Part shown: piece by piece, positions 46,113-54,607 of the stretch
Layout: each line of letters begins with the position of its first letter
Position numbering within the stretch: the stretch's first letter is position 1
Source of the DNA: Burkholderiaceae bacterium
GTDB taxonomy: Bacteria > Pseudomonadota > Gammaproteobacteria > Burkholderiales > Burkholderiaceae_C
Assembly (NCBI GenBank): GCA_017992055.1
Contig: JAGOPK010000003.1
Location: forward strand, 62,001 to 126,000
Direction: 5' to 3'
DNA: 64,000 nt
Program-made: the position numbers and the translations under genes
The notes under the pieces: generated by a model
What the model was told of the DNA's origin: nothing
The model's input: the letters and a program-made list of their open reading frames with translations, nothing else
The model's database searches: none

Positions 46113-46577
46113 ATGAGCGAAACCAACCCGAAGCCCCTCACCGTCTGGTTCCTCAACGGCCCCAACGCCAACCTCTACGGCCTGGACGCCAGCAAGACCT
46201 ACGGCAGCGACAGCTTCCCGACGCTGCAGGCCCGTTGCGAGCAGAAGGCGGCGTCCATCGGCGTCACGCTGCGCTTCCTGCAGTCGAACTGGGAGGGCCA
46301 GCTGGTCGACTGGATCCAGGAGGCGCGCGGCGTGGCCGACGGCATCGTCATCAATGCCGCCGGACTCACCTACTCGTCGGTGCCGATCCTCGATGCTCTG
46401 CTGGCCTTCCCGGGCAAGATCATCGAGGCGCACATGAGCAACATCTGGAAGCGCGAGCCCTTCCGCCATCACTCGTACGTCTCGAAGGCGGCGCACGGCG
46501 TGATCGCCGGACTCGGCGGCGACGGCTACGAGTTCGCCATCGAGGCCGTGGCCCGGCTGGCCCGGCGCGACGCATGA
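46113..46577 (+). CDS. Type II 3-dehydroquinate dehydratase homologue with altered active site
   Basis: The 154 residues follow the AroQ fold: VWFLNGPNANLYG, RFLQSNWEGQLVDWI, GIVINAAGLTYSSV, IIEAHMSNIWKREPFRHHSY. Compared with characterised type II enzymes, Asn (VIN), the second His (EAH), the Tyr of TYG and the Arg of FRHHS are kept. The catalytic Arg of the REP loop is Asp here (GLDASKTYG), and the His of LTH is Tyr (LTY). Shikimate-pathway activity is therefore doubtful. In this operon it more likely dehydrates or binds another hydroxylated acid. It overlaps the next gene by ATGA. Confidence 0.85.
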   Translation: MSETNPKPLTVWFLNGPNANLYGLDASKTYGSDSFPTLQARCEQKAASIGVTLRFLQSNWEGQLVDWIQEARGVADGIVINAAGLTYSSVPILDALLAFPGKIIEAHMSNIWKREPFRHHSYVSKAAHGVIAGLGGDGYEFAIEAVARLARRDA

Positions 46578-47515
46578 GCGCGCCCGCCACGCTGGCCTTC
46601 TACAGCGACTTCGACAGCTTCGACACCTGGAAGGCCGCGCTGCAGGCGCAGCTGCCCGACCTGCGCGTGCTGCATGCGAGCGCGGTCGAGCGCCCCGAGG
46701 ACATCCACTACGCGATGGTGTGGAAGCCGCCGCAGGGCTTCTTCGCACCGATGAAGAACCTGCGGCTGATCGTGAACCTCGGCGCCGGCGTGGACTCGCT
46801 GGTGGGGCGCGACGACCTGCCGCCGAACGTGCCGATCACGCGCATCACCGATCCGCAGATGGCTCGCATGATGGCCGGCTACGTGCTGTTCGCGGTGCTG
46901 CGCCATGCGCGCGAAATCCCGTTCTTCGAGCAGGCGCAGCGCCTGGGCACCTGGGCCTACCGCCACCCGCGCTCGCCCGAGGACATCACCGTGGCCGTGC
47001 TCGGCCTGGGCCAGCTCGGCGCGCGGGCCGCACACGAGGTGCAGCGCCAGGGATTTCGCACGCTGGGCTGGTCGCGCAGCGCAGCGGGCATCGACGGCGT
47101 CGAGTGCTTCGCCGGGCTGGACACGCTGGACGGCGTGCTCGGCCAGGCCGACATCGTCGTCGTGATGCTGCCGCTGACGCCGCAGACCCGCGGCCTGTTC
47201 ACGCGCGAGCGGCTGGAGCAGATGCGCCCCGGTGCGGCCTTCGTCAACGTGGCGCGCGGTGCGCTCGTCGACCAGCCGGCGCTGGCCGAGCTGCTGCGCA
47301 GCGGTCACATCGGCGGCGCCACGCTCGACGTGTTCGAGCGCGAGCCCTTGCCGGCCGACGACCCGCTGTGGCACCTGCCCAACGTGCTGGTGACGCCGCA
47401 CCTCGCGTCGGTGGCGCTGCCGTTGTCGTCGGCACGGCAGATCGCGGCCAACATCCTGCGCGTGAACGCCGGCGAGGCGCCGCAGCACGTGATCGATCCG
47501 TCGCGGGGTTACTGA
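46574..47515 (+). CDS. D-2-hydroxyacid dehydrogenase (glyoxylate/hydroxypyruvate reductase-like)
   Basis: The 313 residues show TVAVLGLGQLGARAAHEV (NAD(P) site), NVARGALVDQPAL (catalytic Arg), DVFEREPLPADDP (Glu) and VTPHLASVALP (His). It is a GhrA-like member of the family, reducing 2-oxo acids to D-2-hydroxy acids or the reverse. The start at 46574 overlaps the AroQ-like stop. With the L-specific FMN oxidase at 40721 it forms a pair of opposite stereospecificity within one cluster. Confidence 0.91.
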   Translation: MSAPATLAFYSDFDSFDTWKAALQAQLPDLRVLHASAVERPEDIHYAMVWKPPQGFFAPMKNLRLIVNLGAGVDSLVGRDDLPPNVPITRITDPQMARMMAGYVLFAVLRHAREIPFFEQAQRLGTWAYRHPRSPEDITVAVLGLGQLGARAAHEVQRQGFRTLGWSRSAAGIDGVECFAGLDTLDGVLGQADIVVVMLPLTPQTRGLFTRERLEQMRPGAAFVNVARGALVDQPALAELLRSGHIGGATLDVFEREPLPADDPLWHLPNVLVTPHLASVALPLSSARQIAANILRVNAGEAPQHVIDPSRGY

Positions 47516-47592
47516 AGCCCGGCACGTCCAAACGCCCGAGAGTTCAGGCGCCCAGCGGCCCGCACCCGCGGTTGCGAGCTTCCAGGCCAGCG
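47516..47592. other. Convergent intergenic gap, nothing recognised
   Basis: This 77-bp stretch lies between the D-2-hydroxyacid dehydrogenase stop and the pseudo-receiver regulator stop. It should contain terminators for both, but I find no hairpin followed by a T-tract. Confidence 0.3.
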
Positions 47593-48282
47593 TCAGGAGC
47601 CGGAGGTCGCTGCCTGCGAGGCCCGGTCCGCGCGTGGTGCGGACGCCCTGGTCGGCACCAGCCCGTGCCGGTGGGCGCAAGCCAGGGCCTGGGTGCGGCT
47701 GCTCACGCCCAGCTTGGCCAGGATGGACTTGACATGGGTCTTCACCGTGCCCAGGGCCATGTCCAGGCCTTGCGCGATGGACTTGTTGTCCAGTCCGTCG
47801 CACAGCAACTCGAAGACGACCTGCTCGCGCGGCGTCAGCGCCGCCCCGTCCAGGGTGTCGACGAGCCGGTCCGACATCGTGCGGCACAGGTAGGACTGGC
47901 CGCCGCGCAGGGCCTGCACCGCCTGCAGCAGCCCCGGCAGCGGACAGCCGATGTGCACGCAGCCGGCCACGCCCAGGTCCAGCGCCCGTCGCAGCTGGCG
48001 TGCCGACAGCGCCTCGTCCACCACCAGCAGCCGTCGGCTCCACAAGCCGCCGCCCTGGGCCAGCAGTTGCAGTGCCCGCGCATGGTCGGTGACAACCAGG
48101 CTGGCCCGGGCCTCGCGCAGCAGCGGCCAGGCAGCGTCGGCTGCCAGCACCGCCACCTGCAGCTGCGCGGCCAGCGCACTGCCCAGGCCGGCGGCCAGCA
48201 GCGGGTTGGCATGCAGCACCAGCACCTCGGCGGCGAGGACCTGGGACAGATGGGCGGGTTCGGCAGCGCGGGCCAGTTGCAT
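47593..48282 (-). CDS. LuxR-type regulator with degenerate receiver domain
   Basis: The protein has 229 residues from the ATG at 48282. The C-terminal HTH (LTPREQVVFELLCDGLDNKS, then LGTVKTHVKSILAKLGVSSR) is a clear NarL/LuxR domain. The N-terminal ~130 residues align in layout with a receiver domain (VLVLHANPLLAAGLGSAL...), but the acidic pair is replaced by HA and no clear phospho-acceptor Asp is seen in the expected MD context. It is therefore probably a phosphorylation-independent pseudo-receiver. It is divergent from the canonical response regulator at 48447, with an FNR-type box between. A GTG at 48393 would lengthen it by 37 residues. Confidence 0.82.
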   Translation of the reverse strand: MQLARAAEPAHLSQVLAAEVLVLHANPLLAAGLGSALAAQLQVAVLAADAAWPLLREARASLVVTDHARALQLLAQGGGLWSRRLLVVDEALSARQLRRALDLGVAGCVHIGCPLPGLLQAVQALRGGQSYLCRTMSDRLVDTLDGAALTPREQVVFELLCDGLDNKSIAQGLDMALGTVKTHVKSILAKLGVSSRTQALACAHRHGLVPTRASAPRADRASQAATSGS

Positions 48283-48422
48283 AGCCGGCGCATGCTGCAG
48301 CAGCGCCGGCGGCCTGGGCAGCCCCGGACGGGTGGCGCAGGCCGACCCGAAAGAGTGCTTCGGCCGCGGTGTTCTGCGCGCACCTGGCGCCACCGGCGCC
48401 GAGTGCTTAACATTCGCCCGCC

Positions 48423-48436
48423 TTGACCCAAGTCAA
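48423..48436. promoter_or_regulatory. FNR/CRP-family box TTGAC-N4-GTCAA
   Basis: TTGACCCAAGTCAA is a perfect inverted repeat with a 4-nt spacer and matches the FNR/Anr-type consensus TTGAY-N4-RTCAA. It ends 10 nt before the ATG of the response regulator at 48447, too close for class II activation of that gene from this start. It lies 141-154 nt upstream of the divergent pseudo-receiver gene, a suitable distance for activation there. Repression of the response regulator is the alternative. Confidence 0.6.
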
Positions 48437-48446
48437 CCTGCATTCC

Positions 48447-49070
48447 ATGCCCGCCGCCATCCGTCTGCTGATCGTCGATGACCACCCGCTGATGCGCGAA
48501 GGCATTGCGGCGGTGCTGCAGGGCCAGCCGGACATCAGCGTGGTCGGCGAGGCCGCCAATGGTGCCGAGGCGGTGGAGCGCTTTCGCAGCCTGCAGCCGG
48601 ATGTCACGCTGATGGACCTGCAGATGCCGGGCATGGACGGACTGCAGGCGATCCAGGCCATCCGCAGTGGCTGGCGCCAGGCGCGCATCCTGGTGCTGAC
48701 CACCTACCAGGGCGATGTGCAGGCCTGGCGCGCGCTGAAGGCGGGCGCCGCCGGCTACCTGGTCAAGAGCACGCTGCGCGGCGCGCTGCTGGAGGCGGTG
48801 CGCAGCGTGCATGCCGGTGGCCGCTGGGTGCCGGCCGAGGTGGCGCTGGAGCTGGCCCGCCATGCCGGCGACGAGATGCTCACCGAGCGCGAGGTCGACG
48901 TGCTGCGCCACATCGCCCGGGGCCACTCCAACCGCGAGGTCGGCGCCATGCTGTCGGTCGCCGAAGACACCATCAAGGCGCGCATGAAGTCCATACTCGC
49001 CAAGCTGAATGCGCGCGACCGCACCCATGCGGTGACCATCGCGGTGCAGCGCGGCCTGATCCAGCTCTGA
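48447..49070 (+). CDS. NarL/FixJ-family response regulator
   Basis: The 207 residues hold a complete receiver domain: acidic pair D11-D12 (LLIVDDHPLMREG), phospho-acceptor D57 (VTLMDLQMPGMDG), switch Thr in VLTTYQG and Lys in YLVKST. The HTH follows (LTEREVDVLRHIARGHSNRE, then DTIKARMKSILAKLNARDR). I chose the ATG at 48447; a TTG at 48423 coincides with the FNR-type box. The cognate kinase is not adjacent; the HisKA_3-type sensor at 58444 is a candidate. The downstream stress genes may be its targets. Confidence 0.93.
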   Translation: MPAAIRLLIVDDHPLMREGIAAVLQGQPDISVVGEAANGAEAVERFRSLQPDVTLMDLQMPGMDGLQAIQAIRSGWRQARILVLTTYQGDVQAWRALKAGAAGYLVKSTLRGALLEAVRSVHAGGRWVPAEVALELARHAGDEMLTEREVDVLRHIARGHSNREVGAMLSVAEDTIKARMKSILAKLNARDRTHAVTIAVQRGLIQL

Positions 49071-49209
49071 CGGGCTGAGCCGGCCGACACCGGTCGGGAG
49101 CATCTCTACCCCCAATGGCCGAGGCCGTCCGACCCCAACGGGTCTGGGCGCTCCAGGGGACCTTGCCTAGCATCCGTTGCATCCACTTCTAACGCGGAGC
49201 AACGGCGAC
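49071..49209. promoter_or_regulatory. Upstream region of hydrolase/catalase operon
   Basis: This 139-bp gap lies between the response regulator and the hydrolase gene and probably holds the promoter of the stress operon. I see no strong sigma-70 boxes or repeats. The last 20 bp (ACGCGGAGCAACGGCGAC before the ATG) include a GGAG ribosome-binding site. Confidence 0.35.
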
Positions 49210-50205
49210 ATGGACCCTGCACCCAACGAACCCGCCGACCCCGGACGACGCCAGGCCCTGGCCGTCGGCGCCGGCCTGACGGCGACCCTGGCCCTGCCCA
49301 CGGCCATCGCCTGGGCGCCGGCCCGGGCGGCCACCCCCCTGCCCTCCCACTCTTCCACAGGACCCACGATGAGCACCCTCACCACACAAGACGGCACCAC
49401 CATCTTCTACAAGGACTGGGGCCCGAAGACGGCCCAGCCCATCATGTTCCACCACGGCTGGCCGCTCAGTTCGGACGATTGGGATGCGCAGCTGCTGTTC
49501 TTCGTGCAGCGCGGCTATCGCGTCGTGGCCCACGACCGCCGTGGCCACGGCCGCTCGGCCCAGGTCAGCGAGGGCCATGACATGGACCACTACGCCGCCG
49601 ACGCCTTTGCCGTGGCCGAGCACCTGAACCTGCGCAATGCCGTGCACGTCGGCCACTCCACCGGCGGCGGCGAGGTGGCGCGCTACGTGGCCAAGCATGG
49701 CCAGCCGGCCGGCCGTGTGGCCAAGGCCGTGCTGGTGGCCGCGGTCCCGCCCATCATGGCCAAGACCGCTGCCTACCCCGACCACTTGCCGCTGGAGGTG
49801 TTCGACGGCTTCCGCAAGGGCGTGGCCGACAACCGCGCCCAGATGTTCATGGACGTGCCGGCCGGCCCGTTCTACGGCTTCAACCGGCCCGGCGCCAAGC
49901 CGCTGCCCGGCGTGATCAACAACTGGTGGCGCCAGGGCATGATGGGCAGCGCCAAGGCCCACTACGAGGGCATCAAGGCCTTCTCCGAGACCGACCAGAC
50001 CGAGGACCTGAAGGCCATCACCGTGCCCACGCTGCTGATGCACGGCGACGACGACCAGATCGTGCCGATCGCCAACTCGGCGCTCAAGGCCGTGAAGCTG
50101 CTCAAGAACGGCACGCTCAAGGTCTACAAGGGCTATGGCCACGGCATGCTGACGGTCAATGCCGACGTGCTGAACGCCGACCTGCTGGCCTTCATCAAGG
50201 GCTGA
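49210..50205 (+). CDS. Alpha/beta hydrolase, non-heme chloroperoxidase/arylesterase type, with export signal
   Basis: The product has 331 residues. An N-terminal [20 protein letters not shown] segment ending ARA looks like a Tat signal, followed by the core starting [18 protein letters not shown]. The catalytic triad is visible: Ser in [13 protein letters not shown], Asp in HGDDDQIVP, His in [20 protein letters not shown] and [10 protein letters not shown] are typical of cofactor-free haloperoxidases, which are mostly cytosolic; the signal points to periplasmic use. It is followed 4 nt later by a catalase, which suggests peroxide-linked chemistry. Confidence 0.9.
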   Translation: MDPAPNEPADPGRRQALAVGAGLTATLALPTAIAWAPARAATPLPSHSSTGPTMSTLTTQDGTTIFYKDWGPKTAQPIMFHHGWPLSSDDWDAQLLFFVQRGYRVVAHDRRGHGRSAQVSEGHDMDHYAADAFAVAEHLNLRNAVHVGHSTGGGEVARYVAKHGQPAGRVAKAVLVAAVPPIMAKTAAYPDHLPLEVFDGFRKGVADNRAQMFMDVPAGPFYGFNRPGAKPLPGVINNWWRQGMMGSAKAHYEGIKAFSETDQTEDLKAITVPTLLMHGDDDQIVPIANSALKAVKLLKNGTLKVYKGYGHGMLTVNADVLNADLLAFIKG

Positions 50206-50209
50206 GGTC

Positions 50210-51646
50210 ATGAGCACGCAGCGCCTGACCCATGCCAACGGCGCGCCGGTGGCCGACAACCTGAACATCCAGACCGCCGGGCCGCGCGGTCCGGCGCTGC
50301 TGCAGGACATCTGGCTGCTGGAGAAGCTGGCCCACTTCGACCGCGAGGTCATCCCCGAGCGGCGCATGCATGCCAAGGGCTCGGGCGCCCATGGCAGCTT
50401 CACGGTCACCCAGGACATCAGCCGCTACAGCCAGGCCCAGCTGTTTGGCGCGGTGGGCCGGCGCTGCGAGGTGTTCGTGCGCTTCTCCACCGTGGCCGGC
50501 GAGCGCGGGGCGGCCGATGCCGAGCGCGACATCCGCGGCTTCGCGGTCAAGTTCTACACCGAGGAAGGCAACTGGGACCTGGTGGGCAACAACACGCCGG
50601 TGTTCTTCATGCGCGACCCGCTGCGCTTTCCTGACCTGAACCACGCGGTCAAGCGCGACCCACGCAGCAACCTGCGCAACGCCCAGAGCAACTGGGACTT
50701 CTGGACCCTGATGCCCGAGGCGCTGCACCAGGTGACCCTCCTGATGGGCGACCGCGGCCTGCCCGATGGCTACCGCTTCATGCACGGCTTCGGCAGCCAC
50801 AGCTTCAGCTTCATCAATGCCCAAGGCCAGCGGCACTGGGTCAAGTTCCACCTGCGCAGCCAGCAAGGCATCCGCTGGCTCAGCGATGCCCAGGCCGAGG
50901 CCTTGATCGGCCGCGACCGCGAGAGTGCGCAGCGCGACCTGTTCGAGGCCATCGAGCGCGGCGAATTCCCGCGCTGGACGCTGTGCGTGCAGCTGATGAC
51001 CGAGGCCCAGGCCGAGGCCTGCCCGTTCAACCCCTTCGACCTGACCAAGGTCTGGCCGCATGCCGAGTACCCGCTGCACGAGGTGGGCGTGCTGGAGCTG
51101 AACCGCAACCCGCAGAACTACTTTGCCGAGGTCGAGCAGGCCGGCTTCTCGCCGGCCCATGTGGTGCCGGGCATCGGCTTCTCGCCCGACAAGATGCTGC
51201 AGGCGCGGCTGTTCAGCTATGGCGATGCGCTGCGCTACCGCCTGGGCGTCAACTTCCAGCAGATCCCGGTGAATGCGCCGCGCTGCCCGGTGCACAGCTT
51301 CCACCGCGACGGCGCGATGCGCGTGGACGGCAACCACGGCGCCACCCTCGGCTACGTGCCCAACAGCCAGGGCGAGTGGGCCGACCGCCAGCGCCCGGCC
51401 GAGCCGCCACTGCCGCTGCAGGACACGGCCACGCACTGGGACCACCGCCGCGACGACGACTGCTTCGCCCAGGCCGGCGCCCTGTTCCGGCTGATGCGGG
51501 CCGACGAGCGCCAGCGCCTGTTCGACAACACGGCGCGGGCCATGCGCGGCGTCAGCTCCGAGGTGCAGCGCCGCCATGTCCTCAACTGCTGCGAGGCCGA
51601 TCCCGCCTACGGGGCCGGCGTGGCCGTGGCCCTGGGCCTGATCTGA
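50210..51646 (+). CDS. Monofunctional heme catalase
   Basis: The 478 residues are those of a small-subunit catalase. The catalytic His is in [12 protein letters not shown], the distal Asn in [13 protein letters not shown], and the proximal heme Tyr in [14 protein letters not shown] (RxFxY motif). It disproportionates H2O2. Gene order with the haloperoxidase-like hydrolase, isochorismatase, XapX and amidohydrolase is tight (4 and 48 nt), so this is one stress-response operon. No signal peptide is seen, so it is cytosolic. Confidence 0.95.
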   Translation: MSTQRLTHANGAPVADNLNIQTAGPRGPALLQDIWLLEKLAHFDREVIPERRMHAKGSGAHGSFTVTQDISRYSQAQLFGAVGRRCEVFVRFSTVAGERGAADAERDIRGFAVKFYTEEGNWDLVGNNTPVFFMRDPLRFPDLNHAVKRDPRSNLRNAQSNWDFWTLMPEALHQVTLLMGDRGLPDGYRFMHGFGSHSFSFINAQGQRHWVKFHLRSQQGIRWLSDAQAEALIGRDRESAQRDLFEAIERGEFPRWTLCVQLMTEAQAEACPFNPFDLTKVWPHAEYPLHEVGVLELNRNPQNYFAEVEQAGFSPAHVVPGIGFSPDKMLQARLFSYGDALRYRLGVNFQQIPVNAPRCPVHSFHRDGAMRVDGNHGATLGYVPNSQGEWADRQRPAEPPLPLQDTATHWDHRRDDDCFAQAGALFRLMRADERQRLFDNTARAMRGVSSEVQRRHVLNCCEADPAYGAGVAVALGLI

Positions 51647-51694
51647 GCCCGACCTGAACCCTGTCCCCACCCGTTTCCACACCCCACACAAGGA

Positions 51695-52354
51695 ATGACC
51701 ATGACCCCCACCGCCAAGCCCGCCGCCGGCGCCAAGCTGCTGACCCCGGGCGACCACACGCTGATCCTGATCGACTTCCAGTCGCAGATGGCCTTTGCCA
51801 CGCACTCCATCCCGGCGGTCGAGCTGCGCAGCAATGCCGCGCTGGTGGCCCATGCCGCCGCCGGCTTCCAGGTCAGCACCATCCTCACCACGGTGGCCGA
51901 GAAGAGCTTCTCCGGCCCGATGTTCGACGAGATCACCGCCGCCTTCCCGGGCAAGGCCATGCTGGACCGCACCTCGATGAACACCTGGGAGGACGCCCCG
52001 GTGATCGCCGAGGTCAACCGCCTCGGCAAGCCGCGCATCGTGCTGGCCGGCCTGTGGACCAGCGTGTGCATCGTCGGCCCGGCGCTGTCGGCGCTGGACC
52101 AGGGCTTCGAGGTCTATGTGATCACCGACGCCTGCGGCGACGTGTCGGCCGAGGCCCACACCCGCGCCGTCGAGCGCATGGTGCAGGCCGGCGCCCAGCC
52201 CATGACCAGCCTGCAGTACCTGCTGGAGCTGCAGCGCGACTGGGCGCGTGGCGAGACCTACGAGCTCACCACCGGCATCGCCCGCCAGTTCGGCGGCGCC
52301 TACGGCCTGGGCATCATCTACGCCAAGACCATGTTCGGCGCGCACGAAGGCTGA
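51695..52354 (+). CDS. Isochorismatase-family hydrolase
   Basis: The protein has 219 residues. DHTLILIDFQSQMAFATHS supplies the catalytic Asp and LAGLWTSVCIVGPALSAL the catalytic Cys; a Lys lies in TTVAEKSFSG. Such cysteine hydrolases act on amides, nicotinamide-like or chorismate-derived compounds. It lies 48 nt after the catalase. The substrate is unknown; association with catalase and XapX recurs in proteobacteria but is unexplained. Confidence 0.9.
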   Translation: MTMTPTAKPAAGAKLLTPGDHTLILIDFQSQMAFATHSIPAVELRSNAALVAHAAAGFQVSTILTTVAEKSFSGPMFDEITAAFPGKAMLDRTSMNTWEDAPVIAEVNRLGKPRIVLAGLWTSVCIVGPALSALDQGFEVYVITDACGDVSAEAHTRAVERMVQAGAQPMTSLQYLLELQRDWARGETYELTTGIARQFGGAYGLGIIYAKTMFGAHEG

Positions 52355-52377
52355 GGCGGATCACTGGCAGGCCCCCC

Positions 52378-52680
52378 ATGAAGCCCTACCTCGTCTCCGC
52401 CGCGGTCGGCCTGCTGGTCGGCGTGATCTACGCGTTGTTCAATGTGCGCTCGCCGGCGCCGCCGGTGATCGCGCTGGTCGGCCTGCTGGGCATCCTGGTC
52501 GGCGAGCAGCTGCCGCCGCTGGTGCGGCAGTGGGTCGGCCAGGCCAGCCACAGCTCGTGGCTGCAGCACCAGGTCAAGCCGCACATGTTCGGCGAGCTGC
52601 CGCGCTGTGCCGACCCACGCGCGGTGGCTGCGGCCACCGCGCCCTCCACTGCCACCGCTCCCCAGGTGCCCCATGGCTGA
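52378..52680 (+). CDS. XapX-domain membrane protein
   Basis: The 100 residues begin with two hydrophobic segments (VSAAVGLLVGVIYALFNV and PPVIALVGLLGILVGEQLPP), the XapX signature, followed by a soluble tail with HMFGELPRCADPR. XapX proteins are small, membrane-associated and of unknown function. The start at 52378 is 23 nt after the isochorismatase stop, and the stop overlaps the amidohydrolase start by 8 nt. It is too short for a transporter; a scaffold or chaperone role is a guess. Confidence 0.85.
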   Translation: MKPYLVSAAVGLLVGVIYALFNVRSPAPPVIALVGLLGILVGEQLPPLVRQWVGQASHSSWLQHQVKPHMFGELPRCADPRAVAAATAPSTATAPQVPHG

Positions 52681-54577
52681 AAACACCTCTCCACCGGACT
52701 GGGTGCTGCACCACGGCCGCTTCACCACGCTGAACCGCGCCCAGCCCAGCGCCAGCGCCGTGGCCATCCGCGACGGGCGCTTCTGCGCCGTCGGCAGCGA
52801 TGCCGAGGTGCTGGCCCTGGCCGGCCCCGCCACGCGCCGCGTCGACCTGCAGGGCCGCGGCGTGCTGCCGGGCCTGATCGACAACCACCTGCACCTGATC
52901 CGCGGCGGCCTGAACTTCAACCTCGAGCTGCGCTGGGACGGCGTGCCCAGCCTGGCCGATGCCATGGCCATGCTCAAGGCCCAGGTGGCGATCACGCCGC
53001 CGCCGCAGTGGGTGCGCGTGGTGGGCGGCTTCAGCGAGCACCAGTTCGCCGAGAAGCGCCTGCCCACGCTGGATGAGCTGAATGCCGTGGCGCCCGACAC
53101 GCCGGTGTTCATCCTGCACCTGTACGACCGGGCCCTGCTCAATGGCGCCGCGCTGCGCGCCGTGGGCTACACCAAGGACACGCCGGCACCACCCGGCAGC
53201 GAGATCGCGCGCGATGCGCACGGCAACCCCACCGGCCTGCTGCTGGCCAAGCCCAATGCCGCCATCCTGTATGCCACGCTGGCGCGCGGGCCCAGGCTGC
53301 CGCCGGAGTACCAGCTCAACAGCACGCGCCACTTCATGCGCGAGCTCAACCGCCTGGGCGTCACCGGCGCCATCGACGCCGGCGGCGGCTTCCAGAACTA
53401 TCCCGAGGACTACGCCATCGTCCAGCAGCTGGCCGATGCCGGCCAGCTGACCGTGCGCCTGGCCTACAACCTGTTCACGCAGAAGGCCAAGCAGGAGAAG
53501 GAGGACTTCCTGCGCTGGACCGCCGGCGTCACCTACAAGCAGGGCGACGAGTTCTTCCGCCACAACGGCGCCGGCGAGATGCTGGTGTTCTCGGCCGCCG
53601 ACTTCGAGGACTTCCGCGAACCCCGGCCGGAGCTGTCGCCCGACATGGAGCCCGAGCTGGAAGAAGTGGTGCGCATCCTGGCCCAGAACCGCTGGCCCTG
53701 GCGCCTGCATGCCACCTACGACGAGACCATCGCCCGCGCGCTCGACGTGTTCGAGAAGGTGCACCGCGACACGCCCATCGACGGCCTGCACTGGTTCTTC
53801 GACCATGCCGAGACCATTTCCGAGCGCTCGATGGACCGCATCGCCGCGCTGGGCGGCGGCGTGGCGGTGCAGCACCGCATGGCCTACCAGGGCGAGGACT
53901 TCGTGGCCCGCTACGGCGCGCGGGCGGCCGAGGCCACGCCGCCGGTGGCGCGCATGCTGGAAAAAGGCGTGCACACCTCGGCCGGCACCGATGCCACCCG
54001 CGTGGCGTCCTACAACCCCTGGGTGTCGCTGGCCTGGCTGATCACCGGCCAGACCGTGGGCGGGCTGCAGCTCACGCCACAGCGCAACTGCCTGAGCCGC
54101 GAAGCGGCGCTGCGCATGTGGACCGAGAACGTGACCTGGTTCTCCAACGAAGAAGGTCTCAAGGGCCGCATCGAGGTCGGCCAGCTGGCCGACCTGGTGG
54201 TGCCCGACCGCGACTTCTTCGCCTGCCCCGAGTCCGACATCGCCGCCGCCAGCTCGCTGCTCACCGTGGTGGGCGGCCGGGTGGTGTGGGGCGCCGGGCC
54301 GTTCCGGGCGCTGGACGATTCGGCCCCGCCACCGGCCATGCCCGACTGGTCGCCGGTGCGGCGCTACGGCGGCTTCGGTGCCTGGGGCGCCTACCGCGAC
54401 AGCGACGCGTCCGCCGCCGCGCCGCTGAACCGCGCCGCGCTGGCCGCCGCCTGCGCCTGCGCCACGGCCTGCCAGGTGCACGGTCACGCCCACGAACGGG
54501 CCTGGGGCGCCAACGCCCCGGTGTCGGATTTCAAGGCCTTCTGGGGCGCCATGGGCTGTGCCTGCTGGGCGGTGTGA
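52673..54577 (+). CDS. Metal-dependent amidohydrolase (YtcJ-like) with Cys-rich tail
   Basis: The product has 634 residues. GLIDNHLHLIRGG carries the HxH metal motif after a beta-strand N-domain. Later conserved parts are LHWFFDHAETISERSMDR and HTSAGTDATRVASYNPW (His and Asp ligands). YtcJ-like enzymes hydrolyse amides, often N-formyl or exo-enzyme substrates. The C-terminus is unusual: AACACATACQVHGHAHERAW and a terminal GCACWAV supply several cysteines and histidines that could bind metal. The start at 52673 overlaps XapX. Confidence 0.88.
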   Translation: MAENTSPPDWVLHHGRFTTLNRAQPSASAVAIRDGRFCAVGSDAEVLALAGPATRRVDLQGRGVLPGLIDNHLHLIRGGLNFNLELRWDGVPSLADAMAMLKAQVAITPPPQWVRVVGGFSEHQFAEKRLPTLDELNAVAPDTPVFILHLYDRALLNGAALRAVGYTKDTPAPPGSEIARDAHGNPTGLLLAKPNAAILYATLARGPRLPPEYQLNSTRHFMRELNRLGVTGAIDAGGGFQNYPEDYAIVQQLADAGQLTVRLAYNLFTQKAKQEKEDFLRWTAGVTYKQGDEFFRHNGAGEMLVFSAADFEDFREPRPELSPDMEPELEEVVRILAQNRWPWRLHATYDETIARALDVFEKVHRDTPIDGLHWFFDHAETISERSMDRIAALGGGVAVQHRMAYQGEDFVARYGARAAEATPPVARMLEKGVHTSAGTDATRVASYNPWVSLAWLITGQTVGGLQLTPQRNCLSREAALRMWTENVTWFSNEEGLKGRIEVGQLADLVVPDRDFFACPESDIAAASSLLTVVGGRVVWGAGPFRALDDSAPPPAMPDWSPVRRYGGFGAWGAYRDSDASAAAPLNRAALAAACACATACQVHGHAHERAWGANAPVSDFKAFWGAMGCACWAV

Positions 54578-54607
54578 GCATGCCGCAGCCCCTGACGCGG
54601 TCGGCCC

